The notes under the pieces were generated by a model. The model saw only the letters and a program-made list of their open reading frames with translations, did not search any database and was not told the origin of the DNA. Made by a program: the position numbers and the translations under genes. This document shows, piece after piece, positions 22,452 to 34,400 of a stretch of 64,000 nt of DNA (its first letter is position 1; the number at the start of each line of letters is the position of its first letter). This DNA comes from Euonymus europaeus (lineage: Eukaryota; Streptophyta; Magnoliopsida; Celastrales; Celastraceae), in assembly GCA_963580455.1 (NCBI GenBank), contig OY756958.1, positions 20,410,501 to 20,474,500 on the forward strand, in the 5' to 3' direction.

Positions 22452-24927
22452 GGCTTAATGTTTGATAGATCCTTGAAAATAATCTTGTGATCTGCTAAGG
22501 ACATTCATTAATCTCATAGCCTACTAGATTCATGGGTCCATAAAATTTATTCAATTAAGTCCAAAATTAATTAATTATATTTTTTAAAGGCAAAAAATTA
22601 ACATTACTTGCATTTATTGCAACAAAAATGATTTTTTTCCCTTTTTTCGAACATTAGAAACATTTTTCCATTAAAAGTTGAATGTAATAAATTGTCATAT
22701 TACATAATATTATTCTCCATTCAAAGGCTGTAAGGTGTCTATCTTGACAAACGAATACGTCAAAATTAATGTGAAATAACCTCGCTTATATAATCATGTT
22801 AATACAATGGAAGCTTAGAATTCTAGTAATTTATTAGAAAACGAAAAGAACAGCTCAGAACCAAGCTAACCTAAAATAGTCTTCAGCAATTAATACAGCC
22901 GCCATAATACTCAAAATATAAAACAATTAGATTAACTTGATTGAAATAATTAACCCAAAACAATTACTCCAAAATAGCAAGCCTTAAAAAACGTGCAATT
23001 ATCAGTCCAAAGCTTAAGGTGGGGAAGGAAGAAATGAAAACGTCTAGCAAGAATTTGAAGAGAATGTAAATCAAACCTCAATTTCTTGTTCCTATTTCTT
23101 GATGAAGTTCATTTTATAATAAAACAATAAAAAATGGTAGACGAGATTTTCTCACAGCGGAACGATAACAGATAAATGAAATCGAGATTCATGTTGATAG
23201 GCTCGTAGTCTCACGAACAACAACATTAGCATTATTGTATTAGCATTGCTTCAAGACTAAAATATATATGAGAGATAGCTTTTCAAGATTTTGGGTTATT
23301 AATTTTCGACACCATCACAAGTAATATAGTGATACCGAGTAGTAGCTAACTAGATACACGTTTGTTCAGAAATTATGAGAGTCATTAAGAGGTAGATTTG
23401 CGTCCTAATTTAGTTTTATTGAAAAAGTCTAATCCATGCAATTTTTTTTTGTGAGCAAAGGCTTTATCAAAATAATTAACAAGCCAAGTCACTATTTCAA
23501 GTACAAAAATTATTTCATGTTGAAGTCGAATTTTCGGTCCAAATATTTGGACTTATATTTTGTTCTGAATGTATTTAACTTTAACTTAACCTTCTTGGAT
23601 AATAAGAGAATGTGATTAATAATCAAAATAACTTGTTATAAATACATAAAATATAATTAAAAATTTGAGTACAATTCTCAAATTATTGTATAATTCTTAA
23701 AATATACTGAAAAATTATAGTATAATTCTCAAAATATACTAATTTTTTTTAGAATAATTCTAAAATCACAGTATAATTCTCAAAATATACTAAAATTTTA
23801 AAATATAATTTCAGTATATAAATGAGATCAACGTCCAAGGAATTAGTGTTAATAAATGAGATCAACGTTAAAAGAACTTGTCTTTGAACTTGATTATATT
23901 GAACTAGTGGCTGAAGTTGTTTCTTTTAAATAAATGTAACGAATCAAATCATAAATTCGTCTCAAAGTTGGTTTATTAACTAAATTTATGGAAACACTAT
24001 AACTATTATTTAAGATAGAGAACTCTAAGTAATATGATGTAGATCCTATTTTAACTATTTTTATATTTTATTCCTTACACTGAGGGAAAATAATGTTTAG
24101 ATAATATGGTGTAGATATTGTTGATAAATCTTCACCACTAGTGTGATTTTCGTTTTTTTTTCTTTCTTTTGAAGAAAAACACTATTTTTAAATGTCAAAT
24201 CTTTGGATTGGGGACCAATGTTTCATTTTTGATGCATCATATATGCGTAACTTTTTTTTTTTGAAAATTAATGGATGATATGTATTTATCATGCAATTTT
24301 TTGGAAAATATTAATTATTTTTAAAAAATTCATAACAAATATGAACTTAAAGATAAAAGTAAGTTATATCATAGATCTTGCTAAATTTTTTAGTTTTGAA
24401 AATAAATTTAAAAATCAATGGCTAAAATTGTTTATATATATTGTATCTATTATAATTTTATGAATTTTTTTAATGAAACCAATGAATTAATTCTCTCACT
24501 TATCTTGATTGTTTTGCATTAGTAAAAACACACACAAAAAAAAGAAAATACAAAGGTACCGTCCTCTTTAAGAAAAAAAAACACAAAAAATGTCAATGAA
24601 CCAAGCCAAAGAGATTGTCATGTGACAAAATGACATGCTTCTTATACAACATTTAGTTTTTATGCGCATGTCGTCAAATTAGAATTTTTTTTTTAAAAAA
24701 AAATATCTGATAACCATCACAGATAAATAAAAAAAATCATTACTTAGGAATGAGAGGGGATGGGGAGAGGCGAGAGATGAATTTTTATGGTATTTTAATT
24801 TTTTAAAATTGATGAAGGATATTTTAGATAGTATAAGTAAATTTTATGGATCTATTGATATATTTGATTGGGTCATGAATTTAGTAGTGTATAAGTTTAT
24901 AAGGAGGGACCTATTGGTATAATGCCC
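22452..24927. mobile_element. inverted-repeat transposon nested in the CACTA element
   Basis: An identical 8-bp AAATTTTA flanks both sides (22444-22451 and 24928-24935). The CACTA repeat array resumes directly after the right copy. The ends are imperfect inverted repeats over about 100 bp: left CTACTAGATTCATGGGTCCA and TCCATAAAATTTA, right (reverse strand) CTACTAAATTCATGACCC and TCCATAAAATTTA. No transposase is recognised in the AT-rich interior. An 8-bp duplication would suggest hAT, while long TIRs would suggest MULE; the superfamily is not decided. Confidence 0.6.
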
Positions 24928-24936
24928 AAATTTTAA

Positions 24937-25075
24937 TTACCGACTAAAATACGGTCGGTAAATTGTCTACCGATTGAAATTTCCGTCGGCAAATAATCAC
25001 CCACAATCATTTTGCTGACGAAAATTTATTGGTTGGAATTCCGTCGGTAACGTGTTTTACCGACGAAAAATTCGT
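24937..25075 (-). repeat. CACTA right subterminal repeats
   Basis: TACCGACTAAAATACGGTCG, TTTCCGTCGGCAAA and CCGTCGGTAA motifs in inverted arrangement relative to the left end. Confidence 0.65.
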
Positions 25076-25104
25076 TGACATTTAATGAAATTCTTGTAGC
25101 GATA

Positions 25105-25579
25105 AGCGACTAATAAAGACTTGTTTTTTTTATATGTTGATGCACATAATAACATAAAATATCATGTGCATGATTAGGGTACATATTCTTGGACTGTACT
25201 TCTTGGCAGAGTAAATTAGACAGCTCTTTATGATCATCGTATAACTTTGACTAGATCTGACATGTTCACTACTGTTGCAGCTCCTCCGATTCATTTTTTG
25301 GCGACGAAAAAATACAAAAAATATACTTAACCCACTAATATGGGAAGGGATTTCAAAGCCCCTATTTTCAAGTTTTTCTTGTGTCTGTATTGTGCAAATC
25401 TTTGGCAGCGAATATTCTTTGTTGAGAATATATTCTCTGGAAGAGAATATATTCCCTTTCACACAGGCTATTTTTGGACCATTTTCGACTTTAAATTTGC
25501 AACTAACCATACAATATTTCAACATCATATAGTCCTCTGGATCTCAGTCCTCTCCTCACCTCATGGACCACATATATGC
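25105..25579. other. spacer right of the CACTA element
   Basis: Several overlapping open frames on both strands show no known domain. The last part may belong to the upstream portion of the decayed MULE gene that follows. Confidence 0.35.
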
Positions 25580-26690
25580 GACTTTCACTTGCCAACCGGT
25601 TCAAGTGAACAGGTTCATACATACTACCAGGTGCTTGCAAACAAGCTATACTTGTGAGTGAAGGTCGCCCCATACCTCTTGAAGTCATTGATAAATTTTG
25701 GAGAAAGCTTGATATATTGCAATGTGAGTCACTAGAAGAGGATGACATCGACTATATCATCGATGTACAAATGCCCACAAAACATTTCAAGCAACAGCTG
25801 TTAAAGTGAGTTGGCTAAGGAAGTTGAGGGAGATAATCAAACTTTCAACAACTTCCCTCCGTCAACCATCTATGAAGACGAGCACTTGAGTGCGTCCCAA
25901 CACAAAGAAAAAATAGCCACCTCCACCAGTCCTAATCCAGCTGCATCAGGGTTTGTTGGGAATGATTTTGTTCATCCTTGCGAACTTAACCGACATAGTA
26001 CCTCATCTGGGCGCCACACTCAAAGATCTTTGAGCATGATTTTTTTCACTCTTATGAGCCAACGAGACACAGTTGCTCATCAATTTACAATACTAAATCC
26101 CTATCTACGCAAATGAGTGTAGGGTCAAAAAAAGGTAAACTAGTATATTCATGGCTATATTGATCAGTTTCTAGTTATACTTCATCCTTACATTAGGGAT
26201 GTACAAGATTTAAAAGCTGATGAAAATTGCGGCTTTCTGTCGAAGGTTATGTCTCTTGGTCTCAGGGAAGATGAATGACCTAGTGATCGGTATAACTTGA
26301 TAGCAAAGTTGAACACATTTTAGGGACAATACGCTGAAATACTCGACAGTGAAGAGAGGCCATACAATGTAAGACGCTCACTGAACTTCTTTTAAAATGA
26401 AAATGCCAAACATGAAACTGATGATTACAGTCGCATGCAATATGATATTACATGTTATTTATCGTGCAGATAGTTGAACATATTTACCACTTCATACAAT
26501 CCCCCACCACCCTATCAGCACTACGCTATCATTATATGACACATAAATGATAATCACTACGTTTAGGTTGGTTTGATAGGAGATTATACAATACCTCCCA
26601 TTACGCCTGAGTGGATCCTCTATAGGCACGCTTGCGCAGCTGTATGGGCTACTCTATATGCAGAGTAGTTTAATGCATACATGCAACCAA
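25580..26690 (+). pseudogene. decayed MULE transposase tail with OTU-protease-like segment
   Basis: A plus-strand reading near 25640-25800 gives GRPIPLEVIDKFWRKLDIL and a following acidic stretch, as found after the SWIM region of plant FAR1/MULE proteins. Next comes a low-complexity linker open from about 25811 to 26116. From about 26190, RDVQDLKADENCGF matches the D-G-N-C-G-F catalytic-Cys motif of OTU-type cysteine proteases (Gly changed to Glu here). A later NDNHYV near 26550 and GDYTIPPITPEW resemble the end of the same plant MULE-OTU proteins. Stop codons and frame changes interrupt it (for example after LGLREDE). No TIRs were matched. It is dead; the protease assignment rests on motif memory. 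Confidence 0.55.
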
Positions 26691-27947
26691 TGCGATCCAT
26701 ATTTTCTTCTAAAACATTTGTTCATATGTGTGATTAAATTTACATGTATGCTTTAAACTTTAGTATTTCAACTGGTTGTATTGTTGATTTGTTTTCAGTC
26801 AAAAAAAATCAATTCAATAGATATTCCAGGTCAATTATAGTATGATTCAAATTCTCTCTATATTAGTTATAATTTCAGTTAAAATTGGTTGGCAATTAAA
26901 AAGGAAAAAAATCGATTGTCAAGTAGAATAAACCGCTTCAAACTGTAAAATGTTGATGCATGAGAGCTTTGACAAAGGACGGAGTCACATGGGGCTATGG
27001 GGGCACATGCCCCTCTGGATTTTCAAAAAAAAAATAAAAAATAAATAAATATCAGAGTCATGAGATGGGAGTTTGGAGGTTCATATGGGTGTACGGAGAC
27101 ATTGTTTACATAGCATATCGTTGCATTTATTTCATTCTTCACATTTCCACCTTATTAATTATACTCGCTTTAACATTCCTATTGAGCATTCGGCCCACCG
27201 TATTTATTTTCTTCCCTTTCAGGTGAGCCATCTATTAGTGTGGGTCCTTTAGATCTGCATAATGAGGTGTGACTGTGGTGGCCTGATCTGGTAGGATTAA
27301 CTTGTAGTATTGTGAGTTTGTTTCCTTATTTATTTATTTATTTATGACGTAGTACTAGTTTTATGTACTATCGAGTCAGTGGTGAGTGGTTGGATTTGTA
27401 TTGGTTATAATTATTTTAGATGGTGAGGAAGGAATTTCATGTGATCGGAACTCTTGTGTCGGATAGTATGTGGTGTGGTTGTTGTGGGACCCTAAAGATC
27501 ACGGATTATAGAGTTTGTTGGATGTAATGGATTGCTTTATAGAAGTGTTGTTTATATATTTTGTGCAGGATGACATCCTTCAACTTATGGAAAGATGTCT
27601 GATTTTTGTTTGAAGAGTTTTATTTTAGAGCAAATATGGTACAAATGGTTCATTTACTTTGTTTTCCTCACTCTCCTCGGATTGGGGGCATGACATAAAT
27701 GGCCCAGTCGTTTGTGCCAAATTTCATGGTGATCTCATCTTGCTTTGAGAGCTACTTTATCATTTTTAAAGACAACCGGAAAGCTTCTTTTCTCCATCAT
27801 TTTAATTCTGCCTATAAGTCTTCTGTTTTTCACAATTTCACACTCATCACCTTCAAAGAAAGGAGAATACCCTTTTTTCCATCATTTGACCCACACTAAA
27901 GAGATTTGCATTCAATTTTAGAACATACATCACATCTTGAATCAAGC
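26691..27947. other. intergenic, nothing recognised
   Basis: AT-rich with a poly(A)-like run at about 27025-27045. No coding or structural feature could be supported. Confidence 0.4.
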
Positions 27948-28935
27948 TTAATCCTCCTGACTTTTCACAGCAACAATACCTATATCTTCCACTTTAACTG
28001 AATCACCATTTCCCATTCTAGCATGTGACTTTTTCTTCTTGTCCTGACTGACAAAGGAGTCTTCTCTGCTGGTCATATGGTTGTTGCACTCACCCTCAAC
28101 ATACCACTCATTTTTCTTGTTCTCTGTCGCAGGCAAACCAACATAGAACAAAAGATTTTCTTCCTCCTCTTTAGGCTCATCATCCAGCTGAGCAAAATTT
28201 GCTTTCTGACTTGATTTGTAGTTCTTTTGAATGTGATCCATTTTTCGACAATTAATGCACTTTGGTTTCCCTTTGTGCTAGCAATCTTGATCAAGATGCC
28301 CAAATTTGCTCCAAATTTTGCATTCAATCTTCTATTTACCTTTCCCTTCTTTTCTAAAGCCACTTGAACTCCCAATACTAACTTTTGATCTAAAAGCATT
28401 TTCAGAACCATCAACCTCATCTTCACACACCTGGACTCATGGGCCTCTAGCTACCCTAATAGATCACTAACAGTAAGATCATCTAGATATTTTCTCTCCT
28501 CAATAACAGTAATAAAATTGAATTTTGTGGCAGACTAATCAATATCTTTTGCCAAACTCTTCTTTGTGGCAATTTCTCACCGCATGTCCTAATTTTTTTT
28601 CCAATTTCAAACAACTTAGAATAATACTGAAGAATTTTTCTGACTTTCATTTTGAGATTTTCAAGATCTTTTCTAAGCTTTTGCAGTCTTAACATTTCTA
28701 ACCTTGCGAATTCATCTCTCAAGGTCACCCAAGCTTGTTTAGCAAAAGTAGAACTAATTATACGAGAGAAAATACATTCAGATACAGAGCTCTAAATGAT
28801 ACGTAAGTGTTGTGCGATCCCATCCCACTTCTTCCACTTCCTGATTCTCCTCCTAGCTTTTGAATCTGCCCTCGCTATTGACACACCAGCAACTTCAAAT
28901 GACATATCTTAAGAGGAGAAAATCATAAGAGGAGA
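27948..28935 (-). pseudogene. decayed Ty1/copia gag-protease fragment
   Basis: Read leftwards, overlapping frames give a copia gag: AWVTLRDEFARLEMLRLQKL near 28735, KILISLPQ near 28530, then a zinc-knuckle region (about 28260). This is followed by a protease start NEWYVEGECNNHMTSRED near 28090, where the catalytic D-S-G triad is replaced by E-G-E. Several frameshifts and stops separate the pieces. No integrase, RT or LTRs were identified around it, so it is an old fragment. Confidence 0.7.
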
Positions 28936-31173
28936 AACTTCCTTCTTGAACTCCATTTTTCTCTATAACATGCCACATTAAAACAACAAAGACTAGCATT
29001 TTTAAGTTAAAAAATGATCAGAATCATGTATAAATTAGTAATTCTCTTGTCTTTAAGAAGCAGCCAAGACTCAAAGTAATCATCATAAAGTTATTTCATA
29101 TATTTTATCATCAAGAGACAAGAGTATGCTGCATAATATGACAAAGAAATGGAGATCAGTAAATTAGCATTAAACGAAGTCGATCGATACCTCTATCCGA
29201 GCACCTTTCCTTCCTCACTTATCTTTGCTGGCAAAATAACCACATCAATTAAACATAAAACAAGTGTTACCAAGGAGTAAGATCTAACCCCAAAAAAAAA
29301 AAAAAAAAAAAATTGACTCAGAGTTCCAATTTATACAATCTATTTTCCTCCCCTTCTCAATTTTTTCTTCCAAAGAAAAGGTGGAACACATCAAAAGAAT
29401 TAGATAAACAGTTGTATCATCAACATTATTATCATCAAGAACTATAATTTGGATATGAGAAACTAGTGAGGATCCATAAACAGTTGTATCATACACTTTT
29501 GGCTAATCTTACAGAATCCATGTCAGTAGTTATCACTTCCATTCATGTCTATAATCTTTCTCCCTCTCGAGCTGAATTCTTCAACTTTAGGCAAGACTGC
29601 ACCAATATCTGAACATCATACTACATGGCTAATCCATCTTAAGACTATTTTCTCGCATCTTATTTCTGCTACGGCGCTACCCTTACCCTAGATCAATAGT
29701 CTGGTTCCTTAACCTATCCTTCCTCGTATTACTGCACACCTAACACAAAATTCGCTTTTTTGCTAGATTCAATCTTTGCGTATCTTATCTTGTAGGCTTG
29801 TTGCCCCACACACAACATACTATGTCATTTATCTTTGAGGAGTGTATAGAAAATCTACATAATTTCCCTTCTAACTAATTAGACATATAGACACACGCAC
29901 CGCACGCACACATTCTAAACAAACATACTCTGTCCCTATTTTTACCCTTTCTATTGCAGACTTTTTTTTTGGCAAATTTACGAGTTTAATGACATATTTT
30001 ATCCCCAACAAAAATTTAATTCATAATTTTTATCATGCTAAAGTTAATTTTTATTTGAAATAAAAAAAAAATATCGTTAGATTCGCACATCCGATCAAAA
30101 TACGTTCATAGCCTTTTTTATTTATAACCAATATAGTATGACCCACCGTTAGCAGGCCCTAGCCACCCTAAATCTATGGTGTTCGTTCACTCAAACGTGA
30201 TCTCTTGTCTATCATTCACATATGGGATGATTATTGCTGAATGGAAAGTTTGTGTTAAAAGTAACGTACGATTAAATATGTAAAGTACACAATTAGTGTG
30301 ATGAGTTGAAAAAATGGCAGCTTGATACAACACATTCAGGGTTGAACCTCAAAAAACAAATTTTGTGCATATAATTTGCCTGATATCTCAAGTAAAACCC
30401 TGCGGACATACCAGTAAAAACAAGAAGAAAATACGTGCTAAACATCATCCCCTCTTTTCACCAAGCCACTATTGCATTTATACGTAATAGTTTGCATATG
30501 AACATCACCAAATGAAAAAGGTTGACTAGATAGTAGTGATTGCAATGTAAAACATGCCTAGCTCAGCAAAGCATGCTTGCCAGATAATCGGATACTGAAA
30601 TCATTGAAGAGAATGCAAACTCCCAATAAATCAGCCGTCAGAAAATCAATCAATTTGGACTGTACCATGAGATTACATTAACAAACCTTCAAATTTTGGA
30701 GGAAACTCAAAATCAAGTTCAGCAAAGCAGCCTTGGCTGGAAGTCGCATTACGTTTCAAGAATCGAAACACTACAGCCTTTTACATCCACAGCAGTAGTT
30801 GTAGCCAGCATTACTACTTTTTGTGTTTGTATAGTACAAGAGATGAAAAGTCATGTAGAGAAAAATTGGAAATTTCCACTCTATGGAATAACCCGGGATA
30901 AGAACAAACAAGATTTAGAAGCTAATATAGAAGCATTATCAGCCACTTCATAGATACAACAAAAAATGTCCCATCCACCAGGTCAATGGCATGACTGCAA
31001 ATGATGCAACTGACCATCAAAAACAAAATCGCTGCAGCCACTACTACCTAAATTTCCATCTCTCAACGACGGTGTCCTTATATTTCATACAAGTGAAAGA
31101 CACCCAGCTCTTTCTCACTTTGTTCATTAGCTAAGCAGTTTGTACAAAAGGGTAGATGAATAACGGTAATTCA
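28936..31173. other. 3' flank of MSH1 and intergenic DNA
   Basis: MSH1 ends at 31174, so its 3' UTR should lie in the right part of this stretch. The rest is AT-rich with an A-run at 29289-29310. An open frame at 30696-30953 shows no known domain. Confidence 0.4.
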
Positions 31174-31401
31174 TCAAGGAACAGTCATGCTGTCTAATGA
31201 GATATTGGATGTGCCAAAATGTCGATGCTTACCATCAGCCACATTGGTCAAATGAAATCCTCTATCAGGGAGCTGGTTGATAAGAAGTGTTTCCAATTGG
31301 CAAGCCAAGCTCTTTCCTGGCACTACAAAGTAAATAAAAGTGGCATTCTGCATCCCTTCCTTGGAACGATGGGCTCGTATTCTTCCCTCAAGATCATCAG
31401 T
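31174..31401 (-). CDS. MSH1: MSH1 last exon, rest of GIY-YIG
   Basis: 75 codons and a TGA stop at 31176-31174. It supplies TDDLEGRIRAHRSKEG (with the conserved Arg) and LACQLETLLINQL (with the conserved Glu) of the GIY-YIG fold, then a divergent tail ending DSMTVP. Confidence 0.95.
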   Translation of the reverse strand, partial: TDDLEGRIRAHRSKEGMQNATFIYFVVPGKSLACQLETLLINQLPDRGFHLTNVADGKHRHFGTSNISLDSMTVP

Positions 31402-34400
31402 CTGGAAAGAATTCATAGTTAGATTCCACCGAGATTTGGGGGCAAAGAAAATAGAAAGGTTTTGAAAAATGGAGTTATTGTACTTCACTTGTAATCGCTG
31501 AGAAACAGAGAGCTAGTACACAATTTTCAGCGAAGAGCTAAAACATAACTCATTCTCAAAATTTGAAATTCATACTTAATTGAGCGAATGAACCCTATCT
31601 CCTAACAGAATCCTGAGTACGTCGTCATAAAAGAATTAAGTAAAAAAATGTCAACACAGGTACCTGTCCAACATATAGTTTCTTGTCAGGCCTCAACATT
31701 ATGTAGACACTTGAAGCACCTATCGTTGATGGAGGTGGCTGCTCCCTCACAGAAATGATAACACACTTTACCAATGCAAGTTTTGATGTGTCTTTTGGCT
31801 TATAGAGCTCAATCAGCTTCTTCTGACATATGGTGACAATGGCATTCTCAACTTCTTTCTCTAACACTACAATGGAGTCAGTGGAGTGACTTATTTTACA
31901 GCCAGCTTCCATGCAAGTTGAACTCAGTGGAGAATGGCAACTATCAAAACCATTACAACCAATATCAGAACAGAAGTCTACCGATCTGGTGCCAATTATT
32001 CCTGAAAGCTCCTTTTTTGAGTAAACTGAAAAATATAGTTCTTCAGCTCTTTGAACTACTGTCTCAGAAAGTCCTTCCCTCCTAGCTGTTTCAAAAGCAA
32101 GGCTTTCTCTACAAACGCCATCTAACAACTTCCAGGTTGGTTTTGTACGTCCATCAATGCATTCTGTTCCCATTGCTTTATGTACAGTATTCTTCGTTTT
32201 TAGAGGCAAAGAGAAAATTCCATGCAAGTGAGTCGATACAATGCCCAGACAACCAATCTTATCAAGAGTTTCCACAATGCTACCAGCAATGCAAGTCCCT
32301 TTCGCTGTTTCTGTACCTCGACATATTTCGTCTACAAGCACAAGACTTTTTGATGAAGCTCCAGTAACAATGGATCGCATCTCAGACATTTCTACCTGAG
32401 ATGAAAAGCAAGGCCCCATGTGATTGGAAAAATTAAATTAGCAGATGAAAACTATTGCATATAAGTACCGTACAATTCCAAATTAGAAAACCTAAAATGT
32501 TAACAAGTGGAGGACACAATAACTTTGCTCAGGGGTTTGAGTTGGGGGAGCAAACCTATTGAGAGATAATATGGTTTTATGGAAGACCAGAAAAAAAATT
32601 ACAGCAGCAGACCTAAGCTTAAATAGTAGAGCTTGGCTCATGATTTTCTTTATTAAGACTTATCGATTCCAAGTTAAGCCTGAGTAGTCTAACTAGTTCC
32701 TTGTTAGCTTTGCATTACTATGGCATTGATTCTTCTGATCTTTCATAAACAGGCTTAAATGGTGCACTGATGGCACTATGCTCAGTCTATGCTCCAATCT
32801 CAAAACCAAACTATATAAAACTTCAATGACCGGAGTCCATAACATGCTGATGCCTAGTTGACATAAACTCAAAGATATGCATGCAATCAGCTTTATTTAC
32901 ATGTCAGATTCATATGACTGAATGCCAAGGATAGCAAAGCATATGCACATTGGTGTCCCATCAACAGACACCGACTACACTTCTCTGTTGCAACGGGTTC
33001 CTTTTAATTTTTAAATTTATAAATTGGAGCAAAATCATCCTTAATCAGGAAAATCTAAAAAACATTGATTAAACTGCAAAATGATATCCCATGATGTACA
33101 AGTATATGTGAGTGAGGTATAGTTGAATTTTATGATTAATGATTCGTATGAATGAATATAACGACACACCCAATTCCCATCTCCCTGCAGCCTGAAAAGC
33201 TGGGAAAAGAAAACCCGACATGACATCTATATATAGAATCATAGATACATATAGCTATATATACACATCAAACAGTAAAAGTAGTGACTGTCTTTTATAA
33301 TAGGACCCAACTACTACAACTGAATAATTTCATCCCAAGCTGACTTAAACTGGAGGACCTACGAAAAATTTATTCAATTCTTAGATTTTACTGCACTCGT
33401 GTTATTAAATCCCAAAGTACATGCAACCAGAACAAAAGATATACAGAATGAATATAACAAAACCAACAATCTGTGTTGCAAGTCTGCCAGCCAGCTAATG
33501 AGCAACTGTCAAGATGCTGCCATCACAATCCAAGCTGCCCGACATCCGCTAGGCATCAAACAAGACTATCATAGCCACTTCATCACACTTACAACCTACC
33601 CTACCTTACTCTCTTCGCTCATAAATAACACAGTCTAGACAAACCCCCACCTGATAGTGCCACATAACCACAACTATCCTGATGGAAAGATATAAAATTT
33701 TTGAAACCCATATATAAATAACTAGTAGGATAAAAAAAAATCCCAGACCTGAAATGAACTTTTCCCATCTGCAGGACTATCATAGGATTTCATGTGAAGC
33801 ATAATCGAATCAAGATGAGGAATCACAGCTGACTCTGCAGGCACCATAAATCCGCATATTCCCAGCAATGCAGCTGCACAAATTGACCGAAGCAAACTAG
33901 ATTTGCCACCCCCATTGGGTCCTGTCAAAAGGAATAATGACTGCATATCAACTGTGTTATGTACAGCACTGCCTTCAGCTACATCAAACCAATATGGAGA
34001 TAAACCAACTAATTTCATCCCATTTGCTCCATCCAATGATTTTACATCCTGTACACAACACGTCGACATGTGAAAGCCATACACATTATGTTACAATGAC
34101 AAAAGGTTGTAAAGTACAACAAATCATATGGGTTTTCTACTACAGATTATTCAGTATTAACTGCTCAAATCAGCTAAGAGTATCACTAGATATGTTCCAC
34201 ATTGACAACCATGAACATCTGCCATATCAGCCATTTCTAAAACACATTACCATCATCATCAAAGCTGAATTCAATAAAAATTTTGGGTTGGCTACATGAG
34301 GGAACCATTAAACCTAACCATAACAGAGAATACAATAGAAATTGAGTTCTTATCTTTGACCAAAACTACCCATTCCATGGATCAAGTTTGTCTAGTTTCT

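Larger units (their letters stand above)
19713..25101 (+). mobile_element. CACTA (En/Spm) DNA transposon, 5.4 kb
   Basis: The left end is CACTACAAGAAATATGTCAA. The right end reads TTCTTGTAGCG, a one-base variant of the inverted TTCTTGTAGTG. Both sides carry the 3-bp duplication ATA (19710-19712, 25102-25104), as expected for the superfamily. Subterminal regions are packed with TTACCGACGG-type repeats in both orientations (19745-20100, 22250-22435, 24940-25075), the usual transposase-binding sites. One TNPA/transposase-associated ORF remains (21364-22020). No TNPD/TNP2 catalytic transposase is recognisable, so it should be non-autonomous. A 2.5-kb element is nested at 22452-24927. Confidence 0.9.
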
